Positions 46,871 to 55,444 of a stretch of 64,000 nucleotides of DNA are shown piece by piece. The DNA lies in NCBI GenBank assembly GCA_963810055.1, contig CAWEME010000012.1, positions 62,001-126,000 on the forward strand, written 5' to 3'. Each line of letters begins with the position of its first letter. The stretch's first letter is position 1. The notes under the pieces are model-generated. The model had not been told where the DNA came from, made no database searches, and was given only the letters and a program-made list of their open reading frames with translations. The stretch comes from REEB95 sp963810055 (lineage in GTDB: Bacteria > Pseudomonadota > Alphaproteobacteria > ATCC43930 > CGMCC-115725). The position numbers and the translations under genes are program-made.

Positions 46871-48152
46871 TCATCCGGCATCCAGCCCATAGGCGGTATG
46901 CAGCGCGCGCAGCGCCAGCTCGGTGTATTCCTCGGCGACCAGCACGCTCACCTTGATCTCGGAGGTCGAGATCACCTGGATGTTGATGTTCTTCTCCGCC
47001 AGCGTCGAAAACATCTTTTGCGCCACGCCGGCGTGGCTGCGCATGCCGACGCCGATGACCGAGATCTTGACCACGTTCGGATCGGGCTTGAGCGCGGCAT
47101 AGCCGAGCGTCTTCTTCTGCGCCTCGAGCGCCTTCACCGTGCGCGCCAGATCGGACTTGGCGACGGTGAAGGTCAGATCGGTGGTCTTCCCGTCCTCGGA
47201 GATGTTCTGCACGATCATGTCGACATTGACCGCATGCTCGGCCAAAGGCCCGAAGATGGACGCGGCCACGCCTGGCCGGTCGGGAACCGCGACCAGCGTC
47301 ACCTTGGCGTCGTCGCGGCTGTAGGCGATGCCGCTTACTACTTGCTTTTCCACGATCTCGTCCTCGTCAACCACCAGTGTACCCGGAACGTCCTCGTAAC
47401 TCGACAGAACCTGCACGCGCACGCGATGGTTCATCGCCAATTCGACCGAGCGGGTTTGCAGCACCTTGGCGCCCTGGCTGGCGAATTCGAGCATCTCCTC
47501 GTAGGTTATTCTATCGAGCTTCCTCGCCTTCGCAACTATGCGCGGATCGGTGGTGTAGACCCCGTCGACGTCGGTGAAGATGTCGCAGCGTTCGGCCTGG
47601 AGCGCGGCCGCCAGCGCCACCGCCGAGGTGTCGGAGCCGCCCCGCCCCAGCGTGGTGATGCGGCCGTCCGGCCCGATGCCCTGGAATCCGGCCAGCACCG
47701 CGACCTCGCCCCGGTTCATGGCGGCGGTTATCGACTCGACCGGAATGTCGAGGATGCGCGCCTTGCCGTGGACGGCGTCGGTCTTGACCGGCACTTGCCA
47801 GCCGAGCCAGGAGCGCGCCTTGAGGCCGAGCGCCTGCAAGGCGAGCGCCAAGAGCCCGGCGGTCACCTGTTCGCCCGCAGCCACCACCACGTCGTATTCG
47901 CGGCCATCCTCGAGGCCCAGTCCGGCGCCCGGCAGAGGCGCGGCGGATTCGGGAGCGCCGGTCGGCGGCTTCGCCACCGAAGCCTCGGCCGACCAGCCGA
48001 CCAGCTGATTGGTGGTCCCGGCCATGGCCGAAACCACCACCGCCACCTGGCTGCCCGAATTCGACCTCGCGCTTGACGCGCAACGCCACGCTGCGGATCC
48101 GGTCGATGCCGGCGACCGAGGTGCCGCCGAATTTCTGTACAATGCGCGCCAT
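46871..48152 (-). CDS. lysC: Aspartate kinase, one frame break near the 5' end
   Basis: About 427 codons. The start MARIVQKFGGTSVAGIDRIR (ATG 48152) lies in one frame and the rest (VAVVVSAMAGTTNQLV onward) in another; the shift is at about 48057-48062. FTDVDGVYTTDPRIV is the aspartate/ATP site. Two C-terminal ACT domains (VTLVAVPDRPGVAASIFGPL; KISVIGVGMRSHAGVAQKMF) sense lysine/threonine. It catalyses the first step of the aspartate amino-acid pathway. It is divergent from ubiG, a standard alphaproteobacterial arrangement. An assembly indel is likely. Confidence 0.94.
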
Positions 48153-48178
48153 CTATCGAGCCTGCGCCGCCTAACGAT

Positions 48179-48197
48179 CCTAATGATAATGATTAAG
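48179..48197. promoter_or_regulatory. Fur-box-like site between lysC and the divergent genes
   Basis: The 19 bases from 48179 (CCTAATGATAATGATTAAG) agree with the classical Fur box GATAATGATAATCATTATC at 14 positions by my alignment. It lies 27 bp upstream of lysC and 109 bp upstream of the 48306 gene. The AT-rich run stands out in GC-rich DNA; it might instead be part of a promoter -10 region. Confidence 0.35.
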
Positions 48198-48305
48198 ACA
48201 AGGATGGGCCGTCCATCCCCGGCTCTAGTTGCCGGGGAAAGGGCGCGTATACATACTCTCCCCCCTGATGGCGAGGCAAGAACGGCGGCCCGAGGCGGAG
48301 ACGGC

Positions 48306-48764
48306 ATGAACGGAGCAGGCTTTGCGATCCCGGCGGCGGTTTTGGCGCTCATTTCCGCCGCGTCCAACCCCGACAGCGCGGCCTTGACCCGGCTCGGCCT
48401 GGAAGGCGACTGGGCGGTCGATTGCCAGAAACCGCTCGGCGACGACAACCCCGGCGTCACTTTCGACGCGCCCAGCGATCAAACGCCGCATTACGTCGAG
48501 AGCGGCCCGCAAGGCGTGGTGGGGACCGCCGCCATCGGCGATGTCCGCGCGCTTTCGGGCGGGCAGATATCCCTGCGCATGACCATCACCCAAAATCCCG
48601 GCGGTGAGGGCGCGAAAATCGTCATCGACAACGTGCTGATCAAGGACGGGAACCGGTTCCGCTTTCTCGAGGTCAAGACCGGCGACGGAAAGGCGTCGGT
48701 GAGCGGCGGCATAAGAAAGGCGGACGGCGAGGCGACCCAATGGCTTCAGAAATGCGGCGGATGA
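48306..48764 (+). CDS. Hypothetical exported protein
   Basis: 152 aa. A short N-terminal hydrophobic stretch (GFAIPAAVLALISAASN) suggests export. The mature part looks beta-rich (LEGDWAVDCQKPLGDDNPGV, ISLRMTITQNPGGEGAKIVI, FRFLEVKTGDGKASVSGGI), with a Cys near each end (VDCQK, LQKCGG) that may form a disulphide. GGAG lies 7 nt before ATG 48306. It overlaps the start of ubiG by 25 bp. Unrecognised family. Confidence 0.75.
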   Translation: MNGAGFAIPAAVLALISAASNPDSAALTRLGLEGDWAVDCQKPLGDDNPGVTFDAPSDQTPHYVESGPQGVVGTAAIGDVRALSGGQISLRMTITQNPGGEGAKIVIDNVLIKDGNRFRFLEVKTGDGKASVSGGIRKADGEATQWLQKCGG

Positions 48765-49531
48765 AAGCGCCGGCGGCGGGGCGGACCGCCAAACCCACCA
48801 CCGTCGATCCCGCCGAGATCGCGAGCTTCGGCAAGGTGGCGGCGCGCTGGTGGGACACGGAGGGCGAATTCCGCCCGCTCCATCGCCTCAACCCGGCGCG
48901 GCTCGCCTTCATCCGCGACAATCTCGCGGCGCGTTTCGGCCGCGACATCAAAACGCCGCGTCCCTTCGCCGGGCTTTCGCTGCTCGATATCGGCTGCGGC
49001 GGCGGCATCGTCGCCGAGCCGCTGGCGCGGCTGGGATTCGCCGTCACCGGCATCGACGCCGACCGCACCGCGATCGCGGTGGCGCGCGACCACGCCAAGG
49101 CGACGGGGCTGGAGATCGAGTACCGCGAAGCCGCGGCCGAGGATCTGGCGCGCAAGCGGCTCAAATTCGACGCCGTGCTGGCGCTCGAGGTGGTGGAGCA
49201 TGTCGCCGACATCGGCCTGTTCCTCGAAACCGCTTCGGCGCTGGTGCGGCCGGGCGGCGCGCTCATCGCTTCGACCATCAACCGGACGCCCCAGGCCTTC
49301 CTCTTCGCCATCCTCGGCGCCGAATACGTGCTGCGCTGGGTCCCGCGCGGCACGCATCATTGGAGCAAGTTCGTCAGGCCTTCGGAGCTGGCGTCGGGAT
49401 TGCGGGAAAACGGCCTGGACGTGGGCGGGATCGAGGGCCTGACCTACGACGCCCGGACCGCTTCCTGGCGGCGGGGCGGAGGCTTGGCGGTCAATTATTT
49501 ACTGTTTGCCAGCAAACCCACGGAGAAATAA
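48740..49531 (+). CDS. ubiG: Ubiquinone biosynthesis O-methyltransferase
   Basis: 263 aa. The SAM-binding motif is LLDIGCGGGIVAEPLARLG. EIASFGKVAARWWDTEGEFRPLH, VLALEVVEHVADIGLFL, and the membrane-contact segment GAEYVLRWVPRGTHHWSKFV are UbiG hallmarks. It carries out both O-methylations of ubiquinone. The start (ATG 48740) lies inside the previous gene; ATG 48761 in frame is an alternative. It is divergent from lysC. Confidence 0.95.
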   Translation: MASEMRRMKAPAAGRTAKPTTVDPAEIASFGKVAARWWDTEGEFRPLHRLNPARLAFIRDNLAARFGRDIKTPRPFAGLSLLDIGCGGGIVAEPLARLGFAVTGIDADRTAIAVARDHAKATGLEIEYREAAAEDLARKRLKFDAVLALEVVEHVADIGLFLETASALVRPGGALIASTINRTPQAFLFAILGAEYVLRWVPRGTHHWSKFVRPSELASGLRENGLDVGGIEGLTYDARTASWRRGGGLAVNYLLFASKPTEK

Positions 49532-49651
49532 TCTTGATGCGACGCTTCCCGGCGGGCGGAAACCCCCGGGCGGCGGGCATTTCCCGGTCTTGGGGCGGGC
49601 CGTTATGAGGCCCGGCGGGGGATGCAGGGGGTGGTTTCCGATGGTGACATC

Positions 49652-50230
49652 ATGAATGCATTTGCACCGCCGCCCGGCGAGGCCGCGCGGCTGTCCGGTA
49701 AAATCAAGTGGTTCAACCGCAGCAAGGGCTTCGGCTTCATCGTCCCGGATGACGGCGGCGGCGACGTCTTCTTGCCTTTGGCCGTGCTCGAGCGCTCGGG
49801 CTTCGGCGAGGCGCCCGACGGCGCCAGCGTCACCTTCGAATGGGTGCAGGGGCCGAAAGGCCGCGCCGCGGTCCAGGTGCTCGATCTCGATACCTCGACC
49901 GCGACGCCGCGCGCGCCCCGGGAACGCGGGGGCGACCGGGGCGGCGAAAGGGGCGGCTACCGTCCGCATGACGGCGGCGGCTATGGCGGCGGCGGCAACG
50001 ACCCGCCGCCGGGCCCGTCCGAATCCCTCGACGGCGTGGTCAAGTGGTACGACCCGGCGCGCGGCTTCGGATTCATCCTGCCCAATGACGGCGGCAAGGA
50101 TATTTTCGTCCACATCACCGCGCTCCGGCGCTGCGGCATCGAGGCGCTCGAACCCGGCCAGCCGGTGCGGATGACGGTTTCGCAAGCGCGGCGGGGCCGC
50201 GAAGCCTCCGCGATCGAGTTGTTGGCCTAA
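49652..50230 (+). CDS. Two-domain cold-shock protein
   Basis: 192 aa. The first cold-shock domain (GKIKWFNRSKGFGFIVPDDG) has its second RNP motif changed to DVFLPLAVLE. The second (GVVKWYDPARGFGFILPNDG, DIFVHITALRRCG) is canonical. A Gly/Arg/Asp-rich linker joins them. Double-CSD proteins are typical of alphaproteobacteria and bind single-stranded nucleic acid. ATG 49652 with GGTG ahead is taken; an in-frame ATG at 49622 is possible. The upstream gap 49532-49651 shows nothing clear. Confidence 0.9.
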   Translation: MNAFAPPPGEAARLSGKIKWFNRSKGFGFIVPDDGGGDVFLPLAVLERSGFGEAPDGASVTFEWVQGPKGRAAVQVLDLDTSTATPRAPRERGGDRGGERGGYRPHDGGGYGGGGNDPPPGPSESLDGVVKWYDPARGFGFILPNDGGKDIFVHITALRRCGIEALEPGQPVRMTVSQARRGREASAIELLA

Positions 50231-50232
50231 AG

Positions 50233-50277
50233 TCTCCGCGGATTTTTTGTTTTGCCGCCCCGCCGCGGAGCGGCAAA
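50233..50277. terminator. Inverted repeats between convergent genes, possible bidirectional terminator
   Basis: TTTTGCCGC (50249-50257) pairs with GCGGCAAAA (50269-50277). Alternatively CTCCGCGG (50233-50240) pairs with CCGCGGAG (50262-50269). A T6 run lies at 50242-50247. The competing pairings and position between converging stops suggest a two-way terminator; this was judged by eye only. Confidence 0.4.
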
Positions 50278-50318
50278 ATTCATGAACCGGCGGGGCGAGC
50301 TATTCGCCTGAACCTCGC

Positions 50319-51480
50319 TTAACGTCTGCGCCACATCACCGCGAAGCCCGCCAGCGCGGCGCAAAGCGAGGCCGCGAGAAATGCCATGCGATAGCTGCCG
50401 GTCAAATCGACCACGGCGCCGAAGAGCGGCGGCCCCACCAACGCGCCGAGGAAGGTGAAGGCCAACGCCCCGCCGGTGGCGCTGCCGGCCAGGCCGGGCG
50501 GCGCCTGGCGCGCCACCTCGGCCAGGAATACGCCGTTCCAGCCCAGCGCCACCGCGCCCAGCGCCATGGCGCAAAGCGCGACCGCGGCCACTGGCCAGGC
50601 CGGCGCGGCGAGCGCCAGCGCCGCGCCGCTCAAGCCGATGGCATAGCCCAACAGGCTCAGGGCCATGCGCGCGGTCATCAGCCGGTCCGACAGCCAGCCC
50701 CACAGAATGCGCCCGCCCACCCCCGCCACCTGCGCGGCGGCCATGATCAGGCCGGCGCGTCACCAGATCCATGCCGAGAGCGATGGTGAGGAAGGTGACG
50801 ATGAAGGCGCTGATGCAGAGCTGCATGGCGGAATAGGCCAGCGAGGACAGCGCCAGCTTGCGCAGCTCGGGCAGGCCCAGAACCAGCTGGAGCGAGGAAA
50901 ACATGCCGTGCTCGCCCGCGGCCGAGGGATCGGCGTCGTCGTCGAGGCTGTGATGCAAAGGCTCGCAAGCAACCGCCAGCGCGACGCTCGCCGCCGCCAC
51001 CGCCAAGGCGGCGCCGCGCCAGCCGAGCGCCAGCGTCAGCGCCGGCACCACCAGCCCCGCCAGCGCGCCGCCCAGCGGCACGCCGGTCTGCTTGATCGAG
51101 AAGATGAGCGCGCGGCGGTGGGGCGGCGTCTGGCGGATGAGGATGTGCGAGGAGGCCGGCGTCATCGGCCCATAGCCCACGCCGATCAGCGCCGCGCCGA
51201 GCAGCACGACGGGGATCGAAGCCGTCGCCACGCAGGCGATGCCGGCGCCGCCGATCACCAGACCGGCTTGGCTGACGCGGATGGCGCCGCGGCGCTTCAC
51301 CGGACCGCCGGCCAGCGCCGCCGACAGGCAGGCGGCGGCGTAGATCACGGCGGTGAAGACGCCGATGGCGTTGGAGCCGACGCCGATCTCGGGCGCGGCC
51401 AAGCCGACGAAAACCGGCGGCGTCAGCACCGTCAGGGTGGCGAGCGCCTGGATGGCCAGGGTGGCGATGAGGGCGAGCAT
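50319..51480 (-). CDS. Major facilitator superfamily transporter, one frame break
   Basis: About 387 codons with twelve predicted membrane helices. First half from ATG 51480: MLALIATLAIQALATLTVLT, ACLSAALAGGPVKRRGAIRV (MFS loop 2-3 motif) and IFSIKQTGVPLGGALAGLVV. The frame shifts near 50757 (VTR/AGLIMAAAQ); the second half (GGRILWGWLSDRLMTARMAL, then LALAAPAWPVAAVALCAMAL) ends in CAALAGFAVMWRRR at 50319. The substrate is unknown. It converges with the cold-shock gene. Confidence 0.85.
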
Positions 51481-51656
51481 CGGGCGGCGCAGTCTCCATC
51501 CCCGGGGCCGAAAGGGTCAATCTATCCACCGGCGTCATCCGGCGGACACGATTCCTGTGGATATCCGACTCCTAGGGATTGACCGGGTTTGACCGCGTGC
51601 TACCGTATTTAGTGTCAGATTAAAGACACAACCACAATATACGGCGGGGATCGCAC

Positions 51657-51896
51657 ATGGAATCCATTTGGACGCCTGAACTCATCCAGAACCTATCCAA
51701 GCTTTGGGACGAAGGCCATTCGACCGCGGAAATCGGCCGCCGCCTCGGCATCAGCAAGAACGCGGTGGTCGGCAAGGCGCATCGCCTGGCGCTGACGCCG
51801 CGGCCTTCGCCGCTGAAACGGCCGCCGGTGCGGCAACCGGCCGTGGGCGGCGCCCAGCCCTGGGCCGCCGGTCCGGCCAAGAAGAACTTCGGCTAA
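51657..51896 (+). CDS. GcrA-like regulator, short copy without C-terminal zinc domain
   Basis: 79 aa. Residues 1-59 are identical to the next gene, including the helix-turn-helix WDEGHSTAEIGRRLGISKNA and VVGKAHRLAL. After Arg59 it diverges to QPAVGGAQPWAAGPAKKNFG and stops, so it lacks the C-terminal domain with three Cys and one His that contacts sigma-70 in GcrA. A GGGGA site is 6 nt ahead of ATG 51657. Two GANTC sites (GATTC 51550, GACTC 51567) lie upstream. It could bind DNA without activating. Confidence 0.8.
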   Translation: MESIWTPELIQNLSKLWDEGHSTAEIGRRLGISKNAVVGKAHRLALTPRPSPLKRPPVRQPAVGGAQPWAAGPAKKNFG

Positions 51897-51935
51897 GGGC
51901 TCGCTCCGCGACAACAACACGGCAGGGGATCATTC

Positions 51936-52289
51936 ATGGAATCCATCTGGACGCCTGAACTCATTCAAAACCTGTCCAAGCTTTGGGACGAAGGCCATTC
52001 GACCGCGGAAATCGGCCGCCGCCTCGGCATCAGCAAGAACGCGGTGGTGGGCAAGGCGCATCGCCTGGCGCTGACGCCGCGGCCTTCGCCGCTGAAACGG
52101 CCGCCGGTGCGGCGTCCGGTGGCGGCGGCCACCGCGCCGGGCGGCGTCTGCTCCTGGCCGACCGGGCATCCCGGCGATAAGGACTTTGCTTTCTGCGGCA
52201 AGCGGCCGATGGCGGGCAAGCCTTACTGCGCCGAGCACGCGGCCATGGCCTATGTGCAGCCGAAAAGCCGCGGCTCGAGCGCGGCCTGA
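51936..52289 (+). CDS. gcrA: GcrA cell-cycle regulator
   Basis: 117 aa, shorter than the Caulobacter protein but complete in outline. The N-terminal DNA-binding domain MESIWTPELIQNLSKLWDEG with GISKNAVVGKAHRLAL is followed by the C-terminal zinc-type domain: Cys72 (VCSWPTGHPG), Cys87 (FAFCGKRP), Cys98 and His101 (KPYCAEHAAMAY). GcrA binds sigma-70 RNA polymerase and activates promoters near CcrM-methylated GANTC sites. AGGGGA precedes ATG 51936. It lies 39 bp after the short copy. Confidence 0.92.
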   Translation: MESIWTPELIQNLSKLWDEGHSTAEIGRRLGISKNAVVGKAHRLALTPRPSPLKRPPVRRPVAAATAPGGVCSWPTGHPGDKDFAFCGKRPMAGKPYCAEHAAMAYVQPKSRGSSAA

Positions 52290-52320
52290 ATAAAAACGGG
52301 GGGTTGAACGGAGCGCGGGC

Positions 52321-53496
52321 TCAGCGGTAACGCCAGAGCCCGCGCTTCGCCGTTCTGGCGGCGCCTTCGGCCGGCAGATAATCGTAGCTCTGGCCGGCAT
52401 CGGCCAAGGCATAGCCCTGGATCACCAGATAGCGTCCGAGATCGGTGCCCTCCTCGTCGAGGCAGATGGCGCCGGGCTCGCCGCTCTGCCCGGACGGCAC
52501 GCGGCAGGCGACGATCGAATGGCCGGCGAGGCGCTGCTGCATCGCCGTCAGCACCGCGCTGGCGCAGGACACCGGCTTGCCGTTGGCGCCGGCGCAACGG
52601 TCCTGGTCCTCGGGCGGACGCACCCCGAACAGCCGCACCTTGAGCCCCGCGACCTCGATGCCGACGCCGCCGAGCGCGAATGCCCGGCCGCTGAACACCG
52701 GCGGATTGGCCACCAGCGGCGCGAGCGGCCCGGCCGAACGTTGCGGCGGCAAGGGCGGCAGCGCGGCGATTTTGGCGGGCGGCGAGCGAGGATGGGACGA
52801 AGCGCCCGGCAACGGATTGGGCGGGCCGACCGAGGGGACGTAGCTCGGCGGCGGCGCATTGGGTTGCAGCCGCACCGACCGGCCCAGCCGGTCGTTGAGC
52901 GTGATCGGGCCGATCGAGCGCGTCTCGGCTTCGCTCGGCACCGGATGGAAGGCGTGCGGCTCCACCGTCACCGTCGGCAATTCGGGCGCGGGATTGGCGG
53001 AAGGCGGCGCGCCCGCCGGCGAGGGCGGCCGCGGCGACATTTCGATGGTCGGGGTGTCGGGGGCCAAGGCGGGTTGGGGACCGAGGATGAGCGAAGCGGC
53101 GCCGCCGGTTTGCGACAGGCGCAGCTCGTCCGGCGGCGGCGGGGTCAGGACCGGCGCGGCGGTGGACGCGGCCGGAGCCGGCGGCGCCTGCGCTTCCGGC
53201 GCCGGCGATGGCGCCGGGCCGGGGCTCGGGGGAGAGGCGCGCTCAAACCAGGCGGCCGCGGCTCCCGCCAGCGCCGCCGCAACCAGCGCCGCCCCCAGAT
53301 AGCGGCGCAGGCTTTGCGCCCGCGCCTGCCGCGTCCAAGCCCGGCGCACCGGCGTCGGCCGCCCATGCGGCGGCCCGGGAGATGGGGGCGCGGCCGGGGG
53401 CGCCGATTCCGGCTTGGCCCCGGCTGCCGGTGGGGGCGTGGATTCCGGAGCGGCCATGGACTTGGCGGGCGCCGGGGGTTGATTTTCGCTTGACAT
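52321..53496 (-). CDS. Membrane-anchored, Pro-rich protein with C-terminal nuclease-like (SNase/TNase) domain
   Basis: 391 aa. A disordered Pro/Ala N-terminus of about 60 residues, one membrane helix (YLGAALVAAALAGAAAAWF), a long Pro-rich spacer, and a C-terminal thermonuclease-type OB fold from about 285: VAGLKVRLFGVRPPEDQDRC, ALTAMQQRLAGHSIVACRV-like core and YLVIQGYALADAGQSYDYLP. The acidic/arginine catalytic set is not fully evident, so activity is uncertain. The domain would face the periplasm. The start, ATG 53496, is divergent from tatA. Confidence 0.8.
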   Translation of the reverse strand: MSSENQPPAPAKSMAAPESTPPPAAGAKPESAPPAAPPSPGPPHGRPTPVRRAWTRQARAQSLRRYLGAALVAAALAGAAAAWFERASPPSPGPAPSPAPEAQAPPAPAASTAAPVLTPPPPDELRLSQTGGAASLILGPQPALAPDTPTIEMSPRPPSPAGAPPSANPAPELPTVTVEPHAFHPVPSEAETRSIGPITLNDRLGRSVRLQPNAPPPSYVPSVGPPNPLPGASSHPRSPPAKIAALPPLPPQRSAGPLAPLVANPPVFSGRAFALGGVGIEVAGLKVRLFGVRPPEDQDRCAGANGKPVSCASAVLTAMQQRLAGHSIVACRVPSGQSGEPGAICLDEEGTDLGRYLVIQGYALADAGQSYDYLPAEGAARTAKRGLWRYR

Positions 53497-53574
53497 GCCG
53501 AGGCTAGGTCTGTGCTCTCTGGGTCCCGAATCGGTCGCGTCGCGTCAACCGAACATCGCTTTCGAGGTCATACC

Positions 53575-53775
53575 ATGGGTTCCTTCAGCTTGGTGCATTG
53601 GCTGGTCGTGCTGGCAATCGTCGTCCTTCTGTTCGGAGCCGGCAAGCTGCCCCGAGTCATGGGCGACTTCGCCAAGGGCATCAAGGCTTTCAAAGCCGGC
53701 ATGAAAGAGGACGAGCCGGCCGAGACCAAGCCGCCGCAGGTCAAGCCGCCTTCCGGCGACAATCACGGGGCGTGA
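53575..53775 (+). CDS. tatA: Sec-independent protein translocase TatA (TatA/E type)
   Basis: 66 aa. N-terminal membrane helix (VHWLVVLAIVVLLFG), the hinge FGAGKLP and amphipathic helix GDFAKGIKAFKAGMKED define TatA. It forms the pore-like oligomer for folded protein export. ATG 53575 starts MGSFSLVHWL. tatB and tatC are not adjacent. Several proteins in this window carry twin-arginine signals and would use the pathway. Confidence 0.92.
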   Translation: MGSFSLVHWLVVLAIVVLLFGAGKLPRVMGDFAKGIKAFKAGMKEDEPAETKPPQVKPPSGDNHGA

Positions 53776-53800
53776 GGCCCCACTTCCGGTCCCGGCGTCC

Positions 53801-54367
53801 ATGAGCGGCGCGCGCTTCAAACCGCTGGCCGAGGGCGCGATGACTCCGGCTCAAGCCCGCGTGACGAAGGATATCGCGCAGGGCCCGCGCAAGACCTTGC
53901 GCGGGCCCTTTGTCCCGTTGCTCAGGAGCCCCGAGCTGGCCGACCGCGTGCAGAAACTCGGACTCTATTTCCGCTTCGAGACCAAGCTGCCCAAGCCGCT
54001 CAAGGAGCTGGCGATATTGGTGACGGCGCGGCATTGGGGCGCGCAATACGAATGGGTACGTCCACCGCCAATTCGCGCTCGAAGCCGGGCTTTCGCCCGC
54101 GACCTGCGACGCCATCGCGCGCGGCGATGCGGCCTGAGGCGATGTCCGCGGACGAGGCGCTGGTTTACGACTATGCGAGCGAGCTCCTGAAGACCAAGGG
54201 CGTGAGCGACGATCTCTTCGCGCAGCGCATTGCGGCGCTTCGGCGAGGAAGGCGTGATCGATCTCACCGTCTGCATCGGCTATTACGGCATGATCGGGCT
54301 GACGCTCAACGCCGACCGCACGCCGATCCCCGCAGGCGAGACGCCGCTTCCGCCGCTCAAAAACTGA
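53801..54367 (+). pseudogene. Carboxymuconolactone decarboxylase family protein, frame broken
   Basis: MTPAQARVTKDIAQGPRKTL, FVPLLRSPELADRVQKLGLY and LPKPLKELAILVTARHWGAQ are the CMD-family start and core. The rest continues in other frames after about 54056 and about 54240: ADEALVYDYASELLKTKGVS, then VIDLTVCIGYYGMIGLTLNA up to the stop at 54365-54367. At least two indels are needed. Members act as decarboxylases or alkylhydroperoxidase-like proteins; the role here is unknown. Confidence 0.75.
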
Positions 54368-54405
54368 AGCCGGCGCTCCGTTTCCGCAAACCATCTGCCC
54401 CGACC

Positions 54406-55444
54406 ATGCGTGTCGCCGATTTCGACTTTCCCCTGCCGCGCGCCTTGATCGCCGCGCATCCGGCCGAGCCGCGCGACGCCGCGCGGCTTCTGGTGGTATC
54501 CGGAAAATTGCAGGATCGGCGCATGACCGATCTGCCCCAACTCTTGCGGCGCGGCGATTTGCTGGTGGTGAACGACACCCGCGTCATCCCGGCCCGGCTT
54601 TACGGCAAGCGCGGCAAGGCCGCGATCGAGGCGACGCTGCACCGGGAAGAAGGGCCGGGGCGTTGGCGCGCCTTTATCAAAGGGGCGAAGCGCTTGAAGC
54701 AAGGCGATGTCATAGAATTCGCCGCGGATTTGACATCCACCGTGGCGGAAAAGCACGCCGAAGGCGATGTCAGCCTGGAATTTTCCCGCCAGGGCAAGGA
54801 TCTCAAACGCGCGCTCGAAGCCCATGGCGTCATGCCGCTGCCGCCTTATATCAAGCGCGCAGACCGGCGGCGATTCCCGCGACCGCGCGGACTACCAAAC
54901 CATTTTCGCGCGCCGTGACGGCGCGGTGGCCGCGCCCACCGCCGGGCTGCATTTCACGCCAGGGCTGCTCCAGGCGCTCGACCGGGCCGGGATCGCGCTC
55001 GAATCCGTGACCTTGCATGTCGGCGCGGCTACGTTTCTGCCGGTGAAAGCGGCCGATACCAAGGATCACACCATGCACAGCGAGACCGGATCGGTTTCGG
55101 CCGAGGCGGCCGCGCGCATCAACGCGGCGCGCCAGGCGGGCGGAAGGGTGGTGGCGGTCGGATCCACCAGCCTGCGCCTCTTGGAAAGCGCCGCCGGACC
55201 GGATGGCCGGATCAAGCCTTTCGCCGGCAAGACCGATCTTTTCATCACCCCGGGCTACCGCTTCCGCGCCGTCGATCTGCTGCTGACCAATTTCCATCTG
55301 CCGCGCTCGACCTTGTTCATGCTGGTTTCGGCTTTCGCGGGCCTGGCGCGCATGAAGGCGGCCTATGCCCATGCGGTGGAGAGCCGCTATCGCTTTTTCT
55401 CCTACGGCGATGCCTGCCTGCTTTATCCGGAGCACGCGCAGTGA
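54406..55444 (+). CDS. queA: S-adenosylmethionine:tRNA ribosyltransferase-isomerase, one frame break
   Basis: MRVADFDFPLPRALIAAHPA, LLRRGDLLVVNDTRVIPARL and the substrate blocks GAVAAPTAGLHFTPGLL, LHVGAATFLPVK, ITPGYRFRAVDLLLTNFHLP identify QueA. The frame shifts near 54860, right after PLPPYIKR. It turns preQ1 in tRNA into epoxyqueuosine. The stop overlaps the GTG start of tgt. As the tgt, queF and queG genes are intact, the break is probably an assembly indel. Confidence 0.93.
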
